A stretch of 64,000 nt of DNA from Macropodus opercularis (GCA_030770545.1 CM061100.1:12826501-12890500); one strand, 5' to 3'. Shown: positions 24,901 through 36,912, counted from the first letter of the stretch. Made by a program: numbers and translations. The notes: generated by a model not told the origin, from the sequence alone.

Positions 24901-27880
24901 GGACAGAAGTACACGGATACTGGAAATATATAACAATAAACAACCATTCTCTGACCGCGGCCACTAAATGGCCAACAGATCACTATGACAGTGCACTGTT
25001 CAGTATTACTGGCCTGCAACGCACTGGCACGAGCGATGCTCCTCTTCAGTAGACTTGATAAAAAACATGAAACATGGCTAATTTTATTATATCTTGACAC
25101 TGTTTCCAGTGAGAATTATGGTTTTAGCGGCAGCCTCTTAATGCAAGCAATGCCAGTGATGTTTTTGTGTTAGATATGATCCAAATAGGTGTCTAAAGCA
25201 GGCAAATACATTTAAAGCACATTTAAATAACTTTTACAAAGTTCTTTTACAAATTAAACAACAATTCATGTTTGCAAATGCATTCTTTGTCTCTTTACAT
25301 AAGCAAGTTCTAAAGAGCCTTCGACCTTTTTGTGTCAGGCATCAGCATTGACAAACGTTCTTGCTGACCTTGGGTTGGAGGACCTACGTGTATCCTCACA
25401 ACTATGCACCACAACATAAAAACAGCAGGCGATGTTAATTTCGTGGCTGATGTCTTTAAGTGGATGTGGGTCGACCCTTGGGCTTTAACGTTCAAGGGTT
25501 GGGTGCTGATTTCATTTAAACATAAGTCACGTACTGTACTGTAGTGAGGATATTATTCACATCCAGTTATGCTACGTGTCAGTGTAAACATATTTGCGCT
25601 GTGCAGAATTGGTGACGGAATAAACGCTGCAGACTAAATGGTTTTAGTGAATGCAAATTAAATCCCATTTACCCTGGTTTCACTGAGGCTCAGGCAGAAG
25701 TCATACGGGCTGTTCTTTAACTCTGCACAAACCAAAAGAATTTGCACAGCTAAATACCACAAAGAATGATTGATGAAATATGTTCTTTTTTGTAATTTGG
25801 GTGAGCTGACCTTTCGAGCATTTTAAGGTTCCTAGCAAACATTGGGCTTCACTCTTCTGACGCTGAGTTGTCATGAACTGTACGTTCACTGTGTTCAATT
25901 TTCCATCATAATAAATGTCACACAGCTGAATCTGGTCAGAAAGGCAGCTGCAAGTGTATGGTTTGGAGCCCTGCACAGGAGGAATCTGTCTTGTAAACTG
26001 ATATGGCTGCCCAGTCATGACCTCAGCCTCCGAGTATGAATTCTCAGTATGATTTGTGGGTTTTAAAGTCCTCGATAATGCTAATTATTGTGCGTCTCTG
26101 AGGAAAACAACAGAAGTCTCAGCATTGAGTGGATGAAGGGATGTGCTCTGACGGTGTCACGGCAGGTAACAGATGGCCAGTCTAGGATATCACATCAGTG
26201 TTGTTTCAAACAGTTAACCCTTTTACGGCAGCCGGTCTTCCTAGGTCTGATGGACCCACCCACAGACGTTGAGCGTTGTTTTTTTTAATGTTAAAATACT
26301 ACATAGATGTTTATATCATGCCGATAACGGCACTGGCAGAAAGAACAGCTTATACATGGATCATCTTTACCATTTGCCTTTGCTAAAACACATTTATAAA
26401 TTTAAAGCTACTCACAAGACATATAATTATAAATGATTAGCAATATTAGTTTAGGTCCAGAAGACCCGAACATATGTAGAGGGGCCTTTAAAAGCTGTTC
26501 TAATACATATTCTTGAGGCTATGAGGTTAGTAATCTCTTTTTTTTTTTGGTTAGAAAGTGAAATCACCACACAGGGGTTATACCGGGAACTATCAAACTA
26601 CCAAAGTCCAAGTTGGCCAAGTTTTTCACAAGACAGTGAAAACACCACTGGTCTTTTATTTGGAGCCTATTCCTCATATTTCACTGCATGAACTTCAATA
26701 AACCCAATCTTCCAATGTGCCAAATAATGTTTTCCCCCTTTTCATCAGCAGATGATTTCTGGTCTCGGCCTCAGCAACAACAGATGTAATCAAGCTGTGA
26801 ACCACGCAGGCCTTTAGGAGCGATGTCCTTATGCTCCTGCTGATGCACACAGTGACTCATGACATCCAGATGGCAGGTGGTCTTGTACAGCAAAGCTCTC
26901 TGGTCATCCCCCTGGGGCCATGAGTTGGGATGGGAGAGGTCTGGTTCCCCCCGCGTCTCAGCTGTGAACGGGTTAAAGGCGTAATAGCTCTCCCTTTGTG
27001 CCGTCCATTAGGTTGGCACTTGACCTGCTGTAATCGATGCTGTGAAGAGCTTTAGGTCCTGGCTGTTGCTTTATTAGGGCCTACATGCATCTTGAAGACC
27101 ACTGTGAAAGAACTACTTTCCACCGACAGCCAGCACTTAATCAAAGGCTGAATTCCAGATCGTAACTAAATTGTCTTAAGCAGTGAATCAAGTTGTCACA
27201 ATTACATAAGCCAACTAGGTAAGTGAATACATTTGGAGAGCGTTTCCTTAAGTTTTATAAACTGTATGATTAACGATTCTAAATCTATATCCTAATAAAC
27301 TTTGACTAAGAATTAACCAAAATGCCCACAACTGATGCAGCTATGTCCTCAATACACAACTAAAGGTTTAAAGAGAACAAAACCTCCAAAACATTCACCC
27401 TCATCCTGTGAAACCACCTCAGTCATGCTCCAATGTTGCACCACGTGGATTAACTGTTTAAAGGCAAGTCTGTTATCATCCGAGACACCTCTCAAAGCAG
27501 GGACAACAGGATGTGACGCTGCCTGGAACCTTCTGATAAGTCATCCATCTTGACAAGCAGCTAATTAGATAAGTGCTCTCAACACTGAGTAACACAAATG
27601 TGCCTGAATGTTTCCAGCAGCTCTTTAGCTACTCAACTGCCACAAGTCTATAAAGGTTACTACAGAACTAACTGTTTAAGAGTAGTTGCAGCCAATTTGC
27701 AAGATTGGCGTTCAAATGTTTGAACAGCAGCCGCCGTCTGAAGCTAGAACAATAAGCTTGTTTTGAAGACCTGAGGGATTGCTGGATGAAGAGTTCAGAT
27801 GACTAACTGATGCCAGGAGATTTAAGTTAATCCACTGATGCTGTATCCTGCCAAAACACAATCTGACATCGGTTTAACTG
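15960..27880. other. Gene-poor region between pmch and ccnb1
   Basis: Nearly 12 kb in which I find no gene. Open frames here are short (60-105 codons), overlap each other on both strands and lack domains or splice partners. A diverged dispersed repeat lies at 18390-18620. Several GC-richer islands (about 22130-22440, 24490-24660 and 26760-26900) stand out from the AT-rich background and could be conserved regulatory elements. That is only a compositional impression. Confidence 0.45.
18390..18620 (-). repeat. Teleost dispersed repeat, diverged copy
   Basis: On the minus strand this follows the same order of phrases as the better-preserved copy at 53638-53985. It begins with an equivalent of 'cagtctgtgcagcttatgtt', then 'ctccttgtgtttgcctggat' and 'cccacggtccaagtatatgc', and ends near 'gcaaggtgtaccctgctttt'. 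The order (header instructions, 'tccaaagacatgc', 'ctggcgacctgt', 'gtaccctgc') is typical of a very abundant fish repeat. It is strongly mutated. Confidence 0.6.
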
Positions 27881-27885
27881 TCCAA

Positions 27886-27902
27886 CAGCGCCATCTAGTA
27901 AC
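27886..27902 (-). promoter_or_regulatory. CTCF-like motif downstream of ccnb1
   Basis: On the minus strand the sequence reads GTTACTAGATGGCGCTG, which contains ACTAGATGGCGCTG, close to the vertebrate CTCF consensus including its GCGCT extension. It lies at the edge between the gene-poor region and the gene-dense half of the window, a sensible place for a boundary element. Occupancy is unknown. Confidence 0.4.
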
Positions 27903-28467
27903 AGAAACAAGGGCTCAAGTCTAGTCAAAACCATTTAATAAAGGCTTTAAGAACAGGACATTTAAGAATGTAAAAATCATTTAAAAGTATTGCTGTACAT
28001 GTTTCACTCACACACATCAAGAAAAGGTTTTCTATAAAAACAAGTCCCACTCACTGCAATGACTGACTAATAAAAGCATGCAACAAGGATTAGAGTCTGA
28101 GCTACCAAACCAAATAAGCTCTAGGTTTGAATGCAGAGCAGACCAGTCAGACTCTTGCAAGACAACATTTGAAAGAGTTGTCGATTTGTGGGATTATGTA
28201 AACTTTAGTGACATTTGAAGGAGCACCTAGTAGGCAGCTCAGCCCTTATGTGGAGGAAACACCAAACTACATTTTTGAAAAGCTCAGGCCTGAACGGTCA
28301 TTTGGTCTGCAGAGAAACTTGTAGCATGCTTTAAGAAGTTGTCAGCAACTGTCCCAAATCTCAGTTGGTTAAACATGCAAACCACCGATATGGTTTGAGT
28401 GCGTTGACTCTCCCCAGTCAATAAAAAGTTTAAGTTACAGCTGTACAAATCAGCACAGTGTGCCGTC

Positions 28468-30781
28468 TCACTGGGTGATCTGCTTCGCAAGATCCTTCAC
28501 GACTGAAGTCTTGAGTTGTGGGATTGTGGCGATCCTCATCTGCTTCGAAGTAGAATACTTGCCCTTAATGGCCTGTAAAAAAAAAAAACAAGACACAAGT
28601 TTAATATTTCAAGTATTAAACCTTACCGAATTGCTGTGCACACAGGAGTAGCAGATATTATCTTTGACAAATGCAAATTTCAAGCTGTATTTGAAGATTT
28701 AGCCGAGCACTCAAAACAAACTGAGGATCATCATTTTCGACCTACCATGTGTTTCGTCAGTCCATCGTTCACCTTCACAACATTTTTGGCAATGTGTGCC
28801 ATCACAGGAATCAAACTCTCTGCTGTGTAGTCCATATAGTGCTGCAGTGTCGTATCCTGAGACATTTCAGATTAGTTAAACCACAAACACTCATGTTAAT
28901 GTTGAGTCAACAGTAGGCAGCAACTGATGAGGCAAGTAGATAGTACTAATGAGCTATTATTGTGGTGTCAGCCTCTACTCACCCATTCTCCAGCATCCAA
29001 GATCTTCAGGGTGAGAGCCAAAGCAGCACTTGCCACCATGGAAGGTGGGAAATGAACCATCTCATAATCAACCATGGTGAGCTCCAGGAGGTATTTGGCC
29101 AAGGTGTGTTGATCAGCAGTCACCTGAGAATAAAGACAAGTTAGGAGTCACTCAAGTGGTGGCGCCAAATAAATTACACGCTTAAGGCGCCGCTACTAAC
29201 CTCATATATCTTAGAAGCCCTTCTGAGGAACTGAAGGGGGAGAGGACGTCCGAGCTGGAACTTAAGAACCCGCAGGATGGTCATCTCCATGTCTCTGATT
29301 TGGGCTGTGGTGTAGGCTCTGTCTGTCACATATGCAAAGTCTGAGATCTCCGGGGGATACATCTCCTCATATTTGGAAGCAAGGAACATGGCAGTAACGC
29401 CAACCAGCTGGAGCTGCTTCTTGGGGACTGGGTGGTCCTGTTAGATGCCGAGTTAAGAAATGTCACAATTTAATCTTTCCTGCACAGTCAAGGACTAACG
29501 TTTAATACAATAACTCACCTGAAGAAAGCGGTCAATGATTCCCACAGTCATGTACATAGTTTCCTGAAGTAGGCGAAATTTCAGGCTTACTTGCACAAGC
29601 CAGTCAATGAGAATGGCTCGCATGTTGCTAGTCACCTCCTGACCCTGCAGGTAGCTAGGCCTAACATTCTGCTCGACCTGAACAAACAAGTTCACACATT
29701 AAAACCAGATAGGGGTAATAGGAATGCTGAATGAATAGAAAAATGGCAAGTTACTTGCCTCGAGCTGCCTGAGGTATTTGTAGATGTCCTTTACATATTC
29801 ACTACAGAGCATTGGGTTGTCATAGTCATCTGCATCCACGTCCCTGACCGCAGTATGAAGAATGACGTCTGAAAACGCTTGGCACAGGTCACCAGGCTCG
29901 CAGCCAGAAGTCTCCATTGGAGTAGGGGATGTTGGTTCAGGCTGAACCTGGACAGTTCAATGAAAGAGTTGGAAGAAAATGCGCCACACAAACACCTATA
30001 ACGCTGCCGTTTGAAAACTCACCTGAACCTCAGCTTTCGGCTTAACGGGAACAACATTTTTTGGTTGTTCAACAGGTGCCTTTTCCACTTTTGTTGCAAC
30101 TTTTGTCTTCTTTGCAGCCTCGGTCTTCACATTCTAAAGTGCATAAATTAAACGAGTAACTACAAAATTAAAAACAGTTCGTATTGTAGATATTTTGAAG
30201 GCGGTGCATAGATTTTACATCAAACGTGGTGTCTTGACGTCAGAGAAGTAGAGCTAACAGTAACTTTACTGAAATTGAATAGCAAGACGCCCAACATGGT
30301 GTCGGGGGCTTGACCTCCATCGATAAAACAAGACACACACGCAGACAGTTCGGCTTTAATTACAGCAACAAGATTAATCAAGACTTACCTTTTTCTGCGC
30401 TTCTTTAGTCACGGCTATGTTTCCAATTTCCCCAAGCGCCGCTCGTGGCTTTAGCGCAGGCCCAGTCACCGAGCAGGCCTTTCCACCGAGGTCAGCCCTG
30501 GAAGAGGCTATGCGGTTCTACAAGAAGCACAGACGCTGAGTTAGCTTATTGCGACTTCACTTCAAGTAAAGAATCACATAGAATATTCACTTGAATTAGT
30601 ACAATGAAGAGGCTACAGGTCCTGCAGGCAGCGTCGCATGGAGGAATTGCAACTAACAAATACATTGACGACTACACAAATATTGACGACGCCGCATGAA
30701 AACGGCTTAAATGTTTTTCAGATACAGTTAGAAAACAAGAAAATAAAGTTGACTACTTACTCTGGTCACCCGAAGAGCCAT
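28468..30781 (-). CDS. ccnb1: G2/mitotic-specific cyclin B1
   Basis: Cyclin B1 activates Cdk1 to drive entry into mitosis and is destroyed by APC/C. Nine minus-strand exons join in frame: 30761-30781, 30389-30517, 30023-30133, 29759-29947, 29519-29677, 29201-29437, 28983-29123, 28746-28856 and 28468-28572. They give 400 residues ending in TGA at 28468-28470. The start MALRVTRN is shared with vertebrate cyclin B1. A destruction box RAALGEIGN sits at 32-40. PMETSGCEPGDLCQAFSDVI and CSEYVKDIYKYLRQLE precede the cyclin box, with the hydrophobic patch MRAIL at 169-173 and KYEEMYPPEI near 225-234. LGRPLPLQFLRRASKI and GLTKHM also fit B1. Intron 4 has a GC donor. Cyclin B2 is less likely, because it lacks the PMETSGC segment. 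The gene is divergent from zfand5. Confidence 0.97.
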
Positions 30782-30859
30782 TACAAGACGGTAAGTTGCT
30801 TCGTCAAACAAAACGTAATGGAGAATGATGCGATGTACTCTCTTGAGTCAGCCGCTTGG

Positions 30860-30922
30860 TTTAAATCCTCGTTAACTACAAGCTGATTGGTTGTGCTTTT
30901 CATTCTGCGAGCATCTGATTGG
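30860..30922 (-). promoter_or_regulatory. ccnb1 promoter: CHR-like element and paired CCAAT boxes
   Basis: On the minus strand, upstream of ccnb1, there are CCAAT boxes at 30918-30922 and 30886-30890, which are 32 bases apart, and a TTTAAA at 30860-30865, about 26 bases nearer the gene. Two NF-Y sites spaced 31-33 bases and followed by a CHR (TTTGAA or variant) are the standard arrangement of G2/M genes controlled by the MuvB complexes. The boxes sit 80-140 bases upstream of the start codon. Confidence 0.6.
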
Positions 30923-30970
30923 ACGAACACATCTGAATCGAATGCGCTTCCGCGTCATTTCCGCTTACAG

Positions 30971-30971
<1 letters not shown>

Positions 30972-31015
<44 letters not shown>
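30972..31015. repeat. (TA)n microsatellite
   Basis: About 22 TA dinucleotides between the divergent ccnb1 and zfand5 promoters; likely polymorphic. Confidence 0.95.
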
Positions 31016-31018
<3 letters not shown>

Positions 31019-31519
31019 GTTTGTTTAATACAGCTTATTTGATTATACTACTACTACTACAAACAGTAACAACAACAACAATTGTAATAATAACAACAAC
31101 TAATAATAATAATGCACGTCTAATGCCTATTAACAGACTCAAAACTCTCAAATTCCTGAATTCAGTCACAGGCTCACAATGTACCTGCACTGTGAAAACA
31201 AAGCCTTCTCATCAGTAATAAAAAAAGTTCATTGCAAGATGGCCTAATTGAGAAAATATGAGACAATACGAATTGGACCTGCAATTTTAGATCATTGTTA
31301 TTGTTTTAAGATACAGTTTGCATAAACCCTGCTTTAATGGAAAATCACCACAGGGTATAAGTCAATGATCAAGGGCACTCAGAATGAAGTTTGAACAGAA
31401 TGGCTAGTATATGCACAGGGTGAAAATATTATTTACACAACTGCAATGTTTCTTTTTAACCACTAGGGATGTGGTGGCGAATCAACACACTCCCGTACAG
31501 TCGATGGCGCTATACATCT

Positions 31520-33475
31520 GTTGTGTGCAGCTGTGATCTCACGAAGAAGAAGGCGAAGATCAGTAGCAGAGGACGTCAACGAGTTTAGTTAGCCGGCAGT
31601 ACTCCCAGGCGGAGGCAGGGCTGCGTTTGTGTGAGCAGAAGGAAGACGTTGCTCACGATTTATCGGCCCTGCTTCAAGGTTTGCTTGTTTGCGTTGTTCC
31701 ACGAACTTTCAACATAAAACCACACAACGGTCCACACAGGTAAGTTGTTAAACCATAGCCTGCCAGCTTAGCTAATTGAGTGACTGTGTAGCAAGTTTGC
31801 GAAGTGAACTGTAAGTATCTTTTAACGAAAACTATTTTGAATGACCAAATACCGATTACCATCCATGTTAATCTAACTTTCTCACTCAGCCAGTTTAGTC
31901 GGGAGTAGAGAAATGTTGCGATTGACACGAGGTTAGTTAAAATGATTTAAAGCCAGATTTAACATATTGTGCTACGTGCAATTAACCCATCCAGAAGATT
32001 ATTTCTAACACGAAGTACTAAAGGTGAAGACATCGTGTTTGTGATGCTGCTAACGTTAATCTGTTAGCTTCGATACCAGCATCAGTAGAGTCTAAAGTTA
32101 AAGAACTCTCCGAAGGCTAAATCTAGACTTCTGTTTTTTGCACGTCTGCTTAACAGTTTCAATTACCAAACTTACTACTCATATTAATGTTTATGTAAGC
32201 ATTTTGTACGAGTTAATGTCAAAAATGTGTAGCTCGCCTTCTGTGGAAACAAACACAAAGAACACAAAGCAACAACACCGCTAACCCTTTTCTCTTTTAG
32301 CTAACCGTTAGCACGCTAGCTTCAGAGAAATCACGAGTATTCGCTGTTCTGGCTAACTATCGTTAGCACACGAGCCACTTGACTAAACCTCATAATTGTT
32401 GAGCTATACGTTAGTTGCGACTTAATTGCATCGACGAGACGTAATGATCTACACAGTTTGTATTGTGTAATACATCTAGGCTTGTTTTTGAGAGAAACTA
32501 GCTAGCACTAGCTAATAGCTTGCTAGCATGACTCAGTGGATTTGCTATAATACGGCTGTGGCCCGTTGTTTTTCAGGAGGTTGTGTTCACTAAGCGCGTG
32601 CGATTAGATGCTATGTATGTTATAGATTCTGACGGGTGATATTATTCAGGCTAAACGTTTGACGTTAGCATGCTGTTAGAAACAACTGTCTATATGATGG
32701 AATTTCGATAGACGGTTTTACTTTGCGATCTGCACGTGTTGTACACGTCAGAATATTTTTGGACTAGGACCATATTCGTGTCACCCTCATTTTAATGTCG
32801 TCTCCGATTAATGAGGAAGCTGATATTTTTGAAGGGTAAACTTGCCCTGACGAGGTTACACATCCTGGCATGATACCAGCGCTACTCGCAGGACTCAAGG
32901 TGATCTAAAAATAGATGTTTTCACAGTCCTAAGATATTGAGGAGTGTGAGGATGCGACATGAAGTGTCCTGGAGCCGCAGGGAGCGCTACTGACGCAGTG
33001 GTGGGGAAATGGTTTTAGGTAGAGGATGAAGAATCTGATGCCATTTACCTGGCAGCTGATTTGGTGACAACTTCCGGTAAAATTGAGGTCGCTTAAGGCT
33101 AAATGTTTAGTCGCACTGACCATGAGTGCTAATGCTTTATTCTGTTGTGATCCTCTCAAACAAGATTAACTGCTAATGACATTTTCTTCAACTTGGATAT
33201 TTGACTGTAGATATAATTGCAAAATGTCACTAGTGTAGTTTACCCTTATTGGTACAACTTGGGCTGTTAAGGAGACGGAGTTGAATAAAATGGCATATTT
33301 TGTGACTCTGGGGTACTTTTGTGTAAATAAAATGGTTGGTTGGCAAATTAATGTAATGTTTGATACAACTTTGTGCTGAATGATGAGGTCAGACTTCCAG
33401 TGTTGGGCGCAATCAAGTCCAACGTTCCTCTTTCCTGGTGTTTATAGGTCGTCTCACCAGGCAGTAGACGTCGCA
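31520..33475 (+). other. zfand5: zfand5 5' noncoding exon and first intron
   Basis: A strong donor (CACAG|GTAAGT) after 31739 ends a likely noncoding first exon that begins somewhere near 31520. The acceptor for the coding exon is at about 33448 (TTTATAG|GTCG), leaving 27 bases of leader before the ATG. The intervening 1.7 kb shows no coding exon. First-exon boundaries are inferred; no transcript evidence is available. Confidence 0.5.
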
Positions 33476-35035
33476 ATGGCCCAGGAGACCAATCAGAGTC
33501 CAGCTCCTATGCTCTGTGCCACTGGATGTGGTTTCTATGGTAACCCTAGGACTAATGGCATGTGCTCAGTGTGCCATAAGGAGCACCTGTCAAGACAGAA
33601 CAATGGAGGAGTCAGTTCTTTGAATACTGTGGGTAAGACCTGCTGTGCTGATCAGTTTTGTTTGTCTTCACATGAACGCAAGAGGGGGAAAAACACCCAG
33701 CATGCACTGTGTTTAGCTTCCCTTTCTAATTGTACTGTGGTAATGTTCTCCCTCAGGCAGCAGCAGTAGTCCATCAGTTGAGGCCTCTGCCATCCAGAGG
33801 CTAGAAGCTACCTTGAATAATGCTGCAGCCGCTGCCGTCGCTGCTGCAGAGGTAGCGGCCGAGGCCGCTGCCTCTGTGGAGGCCACTGAGGCTCTTAGGT
33901 GAGTTAGCGCTTTAAAAATTAGAATATACATGCCATTTGAGAAGTTTAATTTATTAGTGCACATTGTGCTTGTGTATGGCAACCTTCTTGGTTGAAAATG
34001 TGAGATACTGTTAGTCCTGAATAACACATCACGCTGTGTCACTCATATGGACTCGTGAGCACAGGTCTACTTGGGAACACCATTATGGCCAAAACTTTTT
34101 AATTTAATTACATCCATCATCGTTCACAGTGGGGTTTCAGCAGCCGTTTCTGTAACAAAACAAATGACTGAGATGAGTCTGTCCTGTGAAGAGAAAGGAG
34201 CATCGGGGAGTAAAGTAGAGGTCACAGAGCCAGGTGGGTAACAAAAATGGACCACCAGATAAGTTGATAGCTTATGAATATAATGCAGGTCAATACAACA
34301 GTAATCATCTAAAGACCCTGCCCTTACATTCACCCGGTGTAAGATATTAAGTCACTTTGCATTTTTGTATTCCCCGCTTACCTGAATTTGTATCTTCTAG
34401 CTTCTAATGACATATTAGATATAACACAAGATGATCAAAGTATAATTAATGCATTTGTCTTTAAGTTATATTGTTGATAAATATTTGTTTACATAAACAA
34501 GTGGGCTGTGTTACTAAACTGTAGCTCTTTAAGATGGCTGTACTGCAGCACCTCTGTGTACTAAGGGAGATGAACTCCTGATGTCTTTATTTCTTACGCG
34601 TGTGCAGTGGTGAGTCAGCCTACGCTCTCAGTGTCCCACCCCTCCACTGCTGGCAGTGAGGAGTCCAAAAACCCAGAGCCCCCAAAACCCAAGAAGAACC
34701 GCTGCTTTATGTGCCGCAAAAAGGTCGGCCTTACAGGTAAGAACTGACATGGAGATAATATAGAATATACTTATGTATCTTAATAACTGTCAAGGCAGAA
34801 AACAAACAAACAAACAAACCAGTTCTGCATCCTTGCATGTTATGTTTGTAAGCTTTTACTAATTTGCCTTTTTCTTGCTGTTGTAGGTTTTGACTGTCGC
34901 TGTGGGAACCTCTTCTGTGGACTGCACCGTTACTCTGATAAACACAACTGTCCATACGACTATAAAGCTGAAGCTGCTGCCAAGATTCGCAAAGAAAACC
35001 CTGTTGTAGTTGCCGACAAAATCCAGAGAATATGA
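33476..35035 (+). CDS. zfand5: AN1-type zinc finger protein 5
   Basis: ZFAND5 (ZNF216) binds ubiquitin and the proteasome, stimulating protein turnover, and dampens NF-kB signalling. Five coding exons, 33476-33632, 33757-33898, 34130-34233, 34608-34736 and 34887-35035, give 226 residues. An A20-type finger uses C14, C18, C30 and C33 (CATGCGFYGNPRTNGMCSVC). The C-terminal AN1 finger uses C167, C170, C181, C183, C188, H191, H197 and C199, and the end KENPVVVADKIQRI is diagnostic. The linker has VTKQMTEMSLS and VVSQPTLSVS, as in mammalian ZFAND5. It also carries an alanine-rich stretch (about residues 72-95) that I do not recall from the 213-residue human protein. ZFAND6 is the nearest alternative and fits less well. 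The long 3' UTR runs to the region of 36350. Confidence 0.95.
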
Positions 35036-36370
35036 AGTGGACCCTGTGTTTGACTTGGACAGCCTGGGGTGGTCAGTTTTCAAACAATCTAGACTTGACC
35101 CTTGGGGTGGTTGACTTTCAAACAATCTAGACTTGAGCCCAACATCTGAAGGATCTGATTCTGGTTTGTTACACATTCAGGACATTTTACCCCAGTGCAC
35201 GAAAGTTCCTGTATATTTTGAGCTGTATTCTTAAATGGATGTGAGCTGAAGACATTTGAAGGGTTGTACTGAACAAACTGTATATGTGAAGACGAACGAG
35301 GGAGGGGGTGGGGTTTTAAACTGTGTTGAGTGAGGTGAGACTACTGAAGGAAAAAATTAACTAATTGCCCGTGTAGTAAATGCTGTTGATGGCTGCCCAG
35401 TGTGTTTTGTGATCCTCCTGAGATCACTTGTACTCCGCTTGGAGCGCTGCCTCCTGGGGCCTGTTTGGACTGTCGGACTGTTACTGCTGTTGGCCAAGGG
35501 TGCCGCCTCCGCCGTGCTTGCTCTCTGCTGGCTTGAGTAGCAAAATGGAATTGTTTTGTTTGTTCTTTTTTCTTTTTTTAGCCTCCACGTGACTCCGTGA
35601 GGCCAGTGCTAAACCTGCCTAAATCGTCACAACTTGCAATCTGGCGAGTGTCAATCTGAAATGTTTCAGTGCCCCGAGAATCTCACCCACTCTCTCTCTG
35701 AAGCAGCGCACAGCTCAGACCTACTACTAAAACCATGTCTGGGGAGTAGAAGACCTAGTTGCAAGCCTGTTTTGCTTCTTCATTTCCTCTGTGTTTCGAT
35801 CTTGGGCTGAGTGCTGTGACTTGCTCTGTGCCCAGGATTTGTGGGAGAGAGACTAAAGTCGCATGGTCATATATATGTCACTAGACTTGCAGTTTAAGTT
35901 TTTTGTTATCCAGAAAATGTGTGTGATCTTTGTAAAACAAGTAGTCTACACTTGTATTAATTTTTGCCTTCATAAGGGGTTTGCTCCACTAATATTTTGA
36001 CCTTTTACTTCACTATCGAATGTTTTTTTTGTTTTTTAAAAATGAGAGTTGATTGATTCACATTGTTGGGAGTGTTGGACTTGCAAGCTGTGTATGAAAC
36101 ACGTATTTGTGGGAGTAGATGTGGATGGCTCATGTGAACATCAACTGAGGCCAAGTGCTCATGCGCTGCGGTGATTTAGTGAGTCCTGTGGTTGTAGGTC
36201 ATTGATTATTTTTCTTTTTTAGTCCGACTGCTTAAAGTGTGTGAGTGTTTTTTTTTTTTTTTTTTTTTTTTTAACTCTTTAGTTACGCAAGTTTGTACAA
36301 ACCTTTATTTATATACTGCAGTGTGCGTAATCTTCCAATAATACAGAATAAATTGTATGTAAATAAATTA
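35036..36370 (+). other. zfand5: zfand5 3' untranslated region
   Basis: A long 3' UTR is inferred up to AATAAA sequences near 36347-36367. Near its start (about 35070-35140) a segment of about 40 bases is tandemly duplicated, both copies containing 'tttcaaacaatctagacttg'. A 25-base T run lies at 36248-36272. There is no other gene here. Confidence 0.55.
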
Positions 36371-36899
36371 TGTTCACAAATATGAACTTGAGAGCTATCC
36401 TTTTCACACGCCATTGCCTACCACAGTGGGCAGCTAATGCAGGAGTCTCGCTCTGAATGGATGTTATTTTATACAGCTGCTGTTTCAGTTCTAAGAAGCT
36501 GTTCCAGAGAAATTTTAGATTTTTTTTTTTTTTTATATAGTTCTATTCAGTCTACATCAAAGTAGGTGTGGTTTGCTAAATGTAATTTGAAAGAGAGCCC
36601 ACAGTTAAACAGACTGGTACAATATATGTTGCTGATATTTAAAAAAAAAAAAAAAAAGCCAAATGTAAAGAAAATGTAAGTAGAATATGCACAATACTGC
36701 TCAGGATTTGATTTGTTGGGTTTTCTGGATCATTTTATTTGAAATACTTTTGTAACTTCAATGTAATGTTAAAGTAAAAAAGTGCAACACTAATTGTTAT
36801 CTTTGATACTAGTAAAGATTTAAGCTTGACAATAGTTAATGCCTGTGTGAATATATAGTGATTTACAGTTTTGATAGAGTAGTCGTTACTGGTGGAAAA

Positions 36900-36912
36900 C
36901 CACTAGGTGGCA
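36900..36912 (+). promoter_or_regulatory. CTCF-like motif between zfand5 and tmc2
   Basis: CCACTAGGTGGCA satisfies the full CTCF core CCASYAGRKGGC. It lies about 540 bases after the presumed end of zfand5 and 2 kb before tmc2, between a broadly expressed gene and a hair-cell gene, so an insulator role is plausible. Confidence 0.4.

Noticed and set aside
25701..26018. 105-codon minus-strand open frame
   Set aside because: No signal peptide, domain or splice partner, with an overlapping open frame on the other strand; nothing supports expression.
28468..30781. Cyclin B2 as the identity of the minus-strand cyclin
   Set aside because: MALRVTRN start, the PMETSGC-type segment, LPLQFLRRASKI and nearby slc30a5 all favour B1.
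33713..34042. Minus-strand open frame with an alanine run
   Set aside because: It overlaps the zfand5 Ala-rich exon in antisense, since GCN repeats stay open in several frames, and extends into intron.
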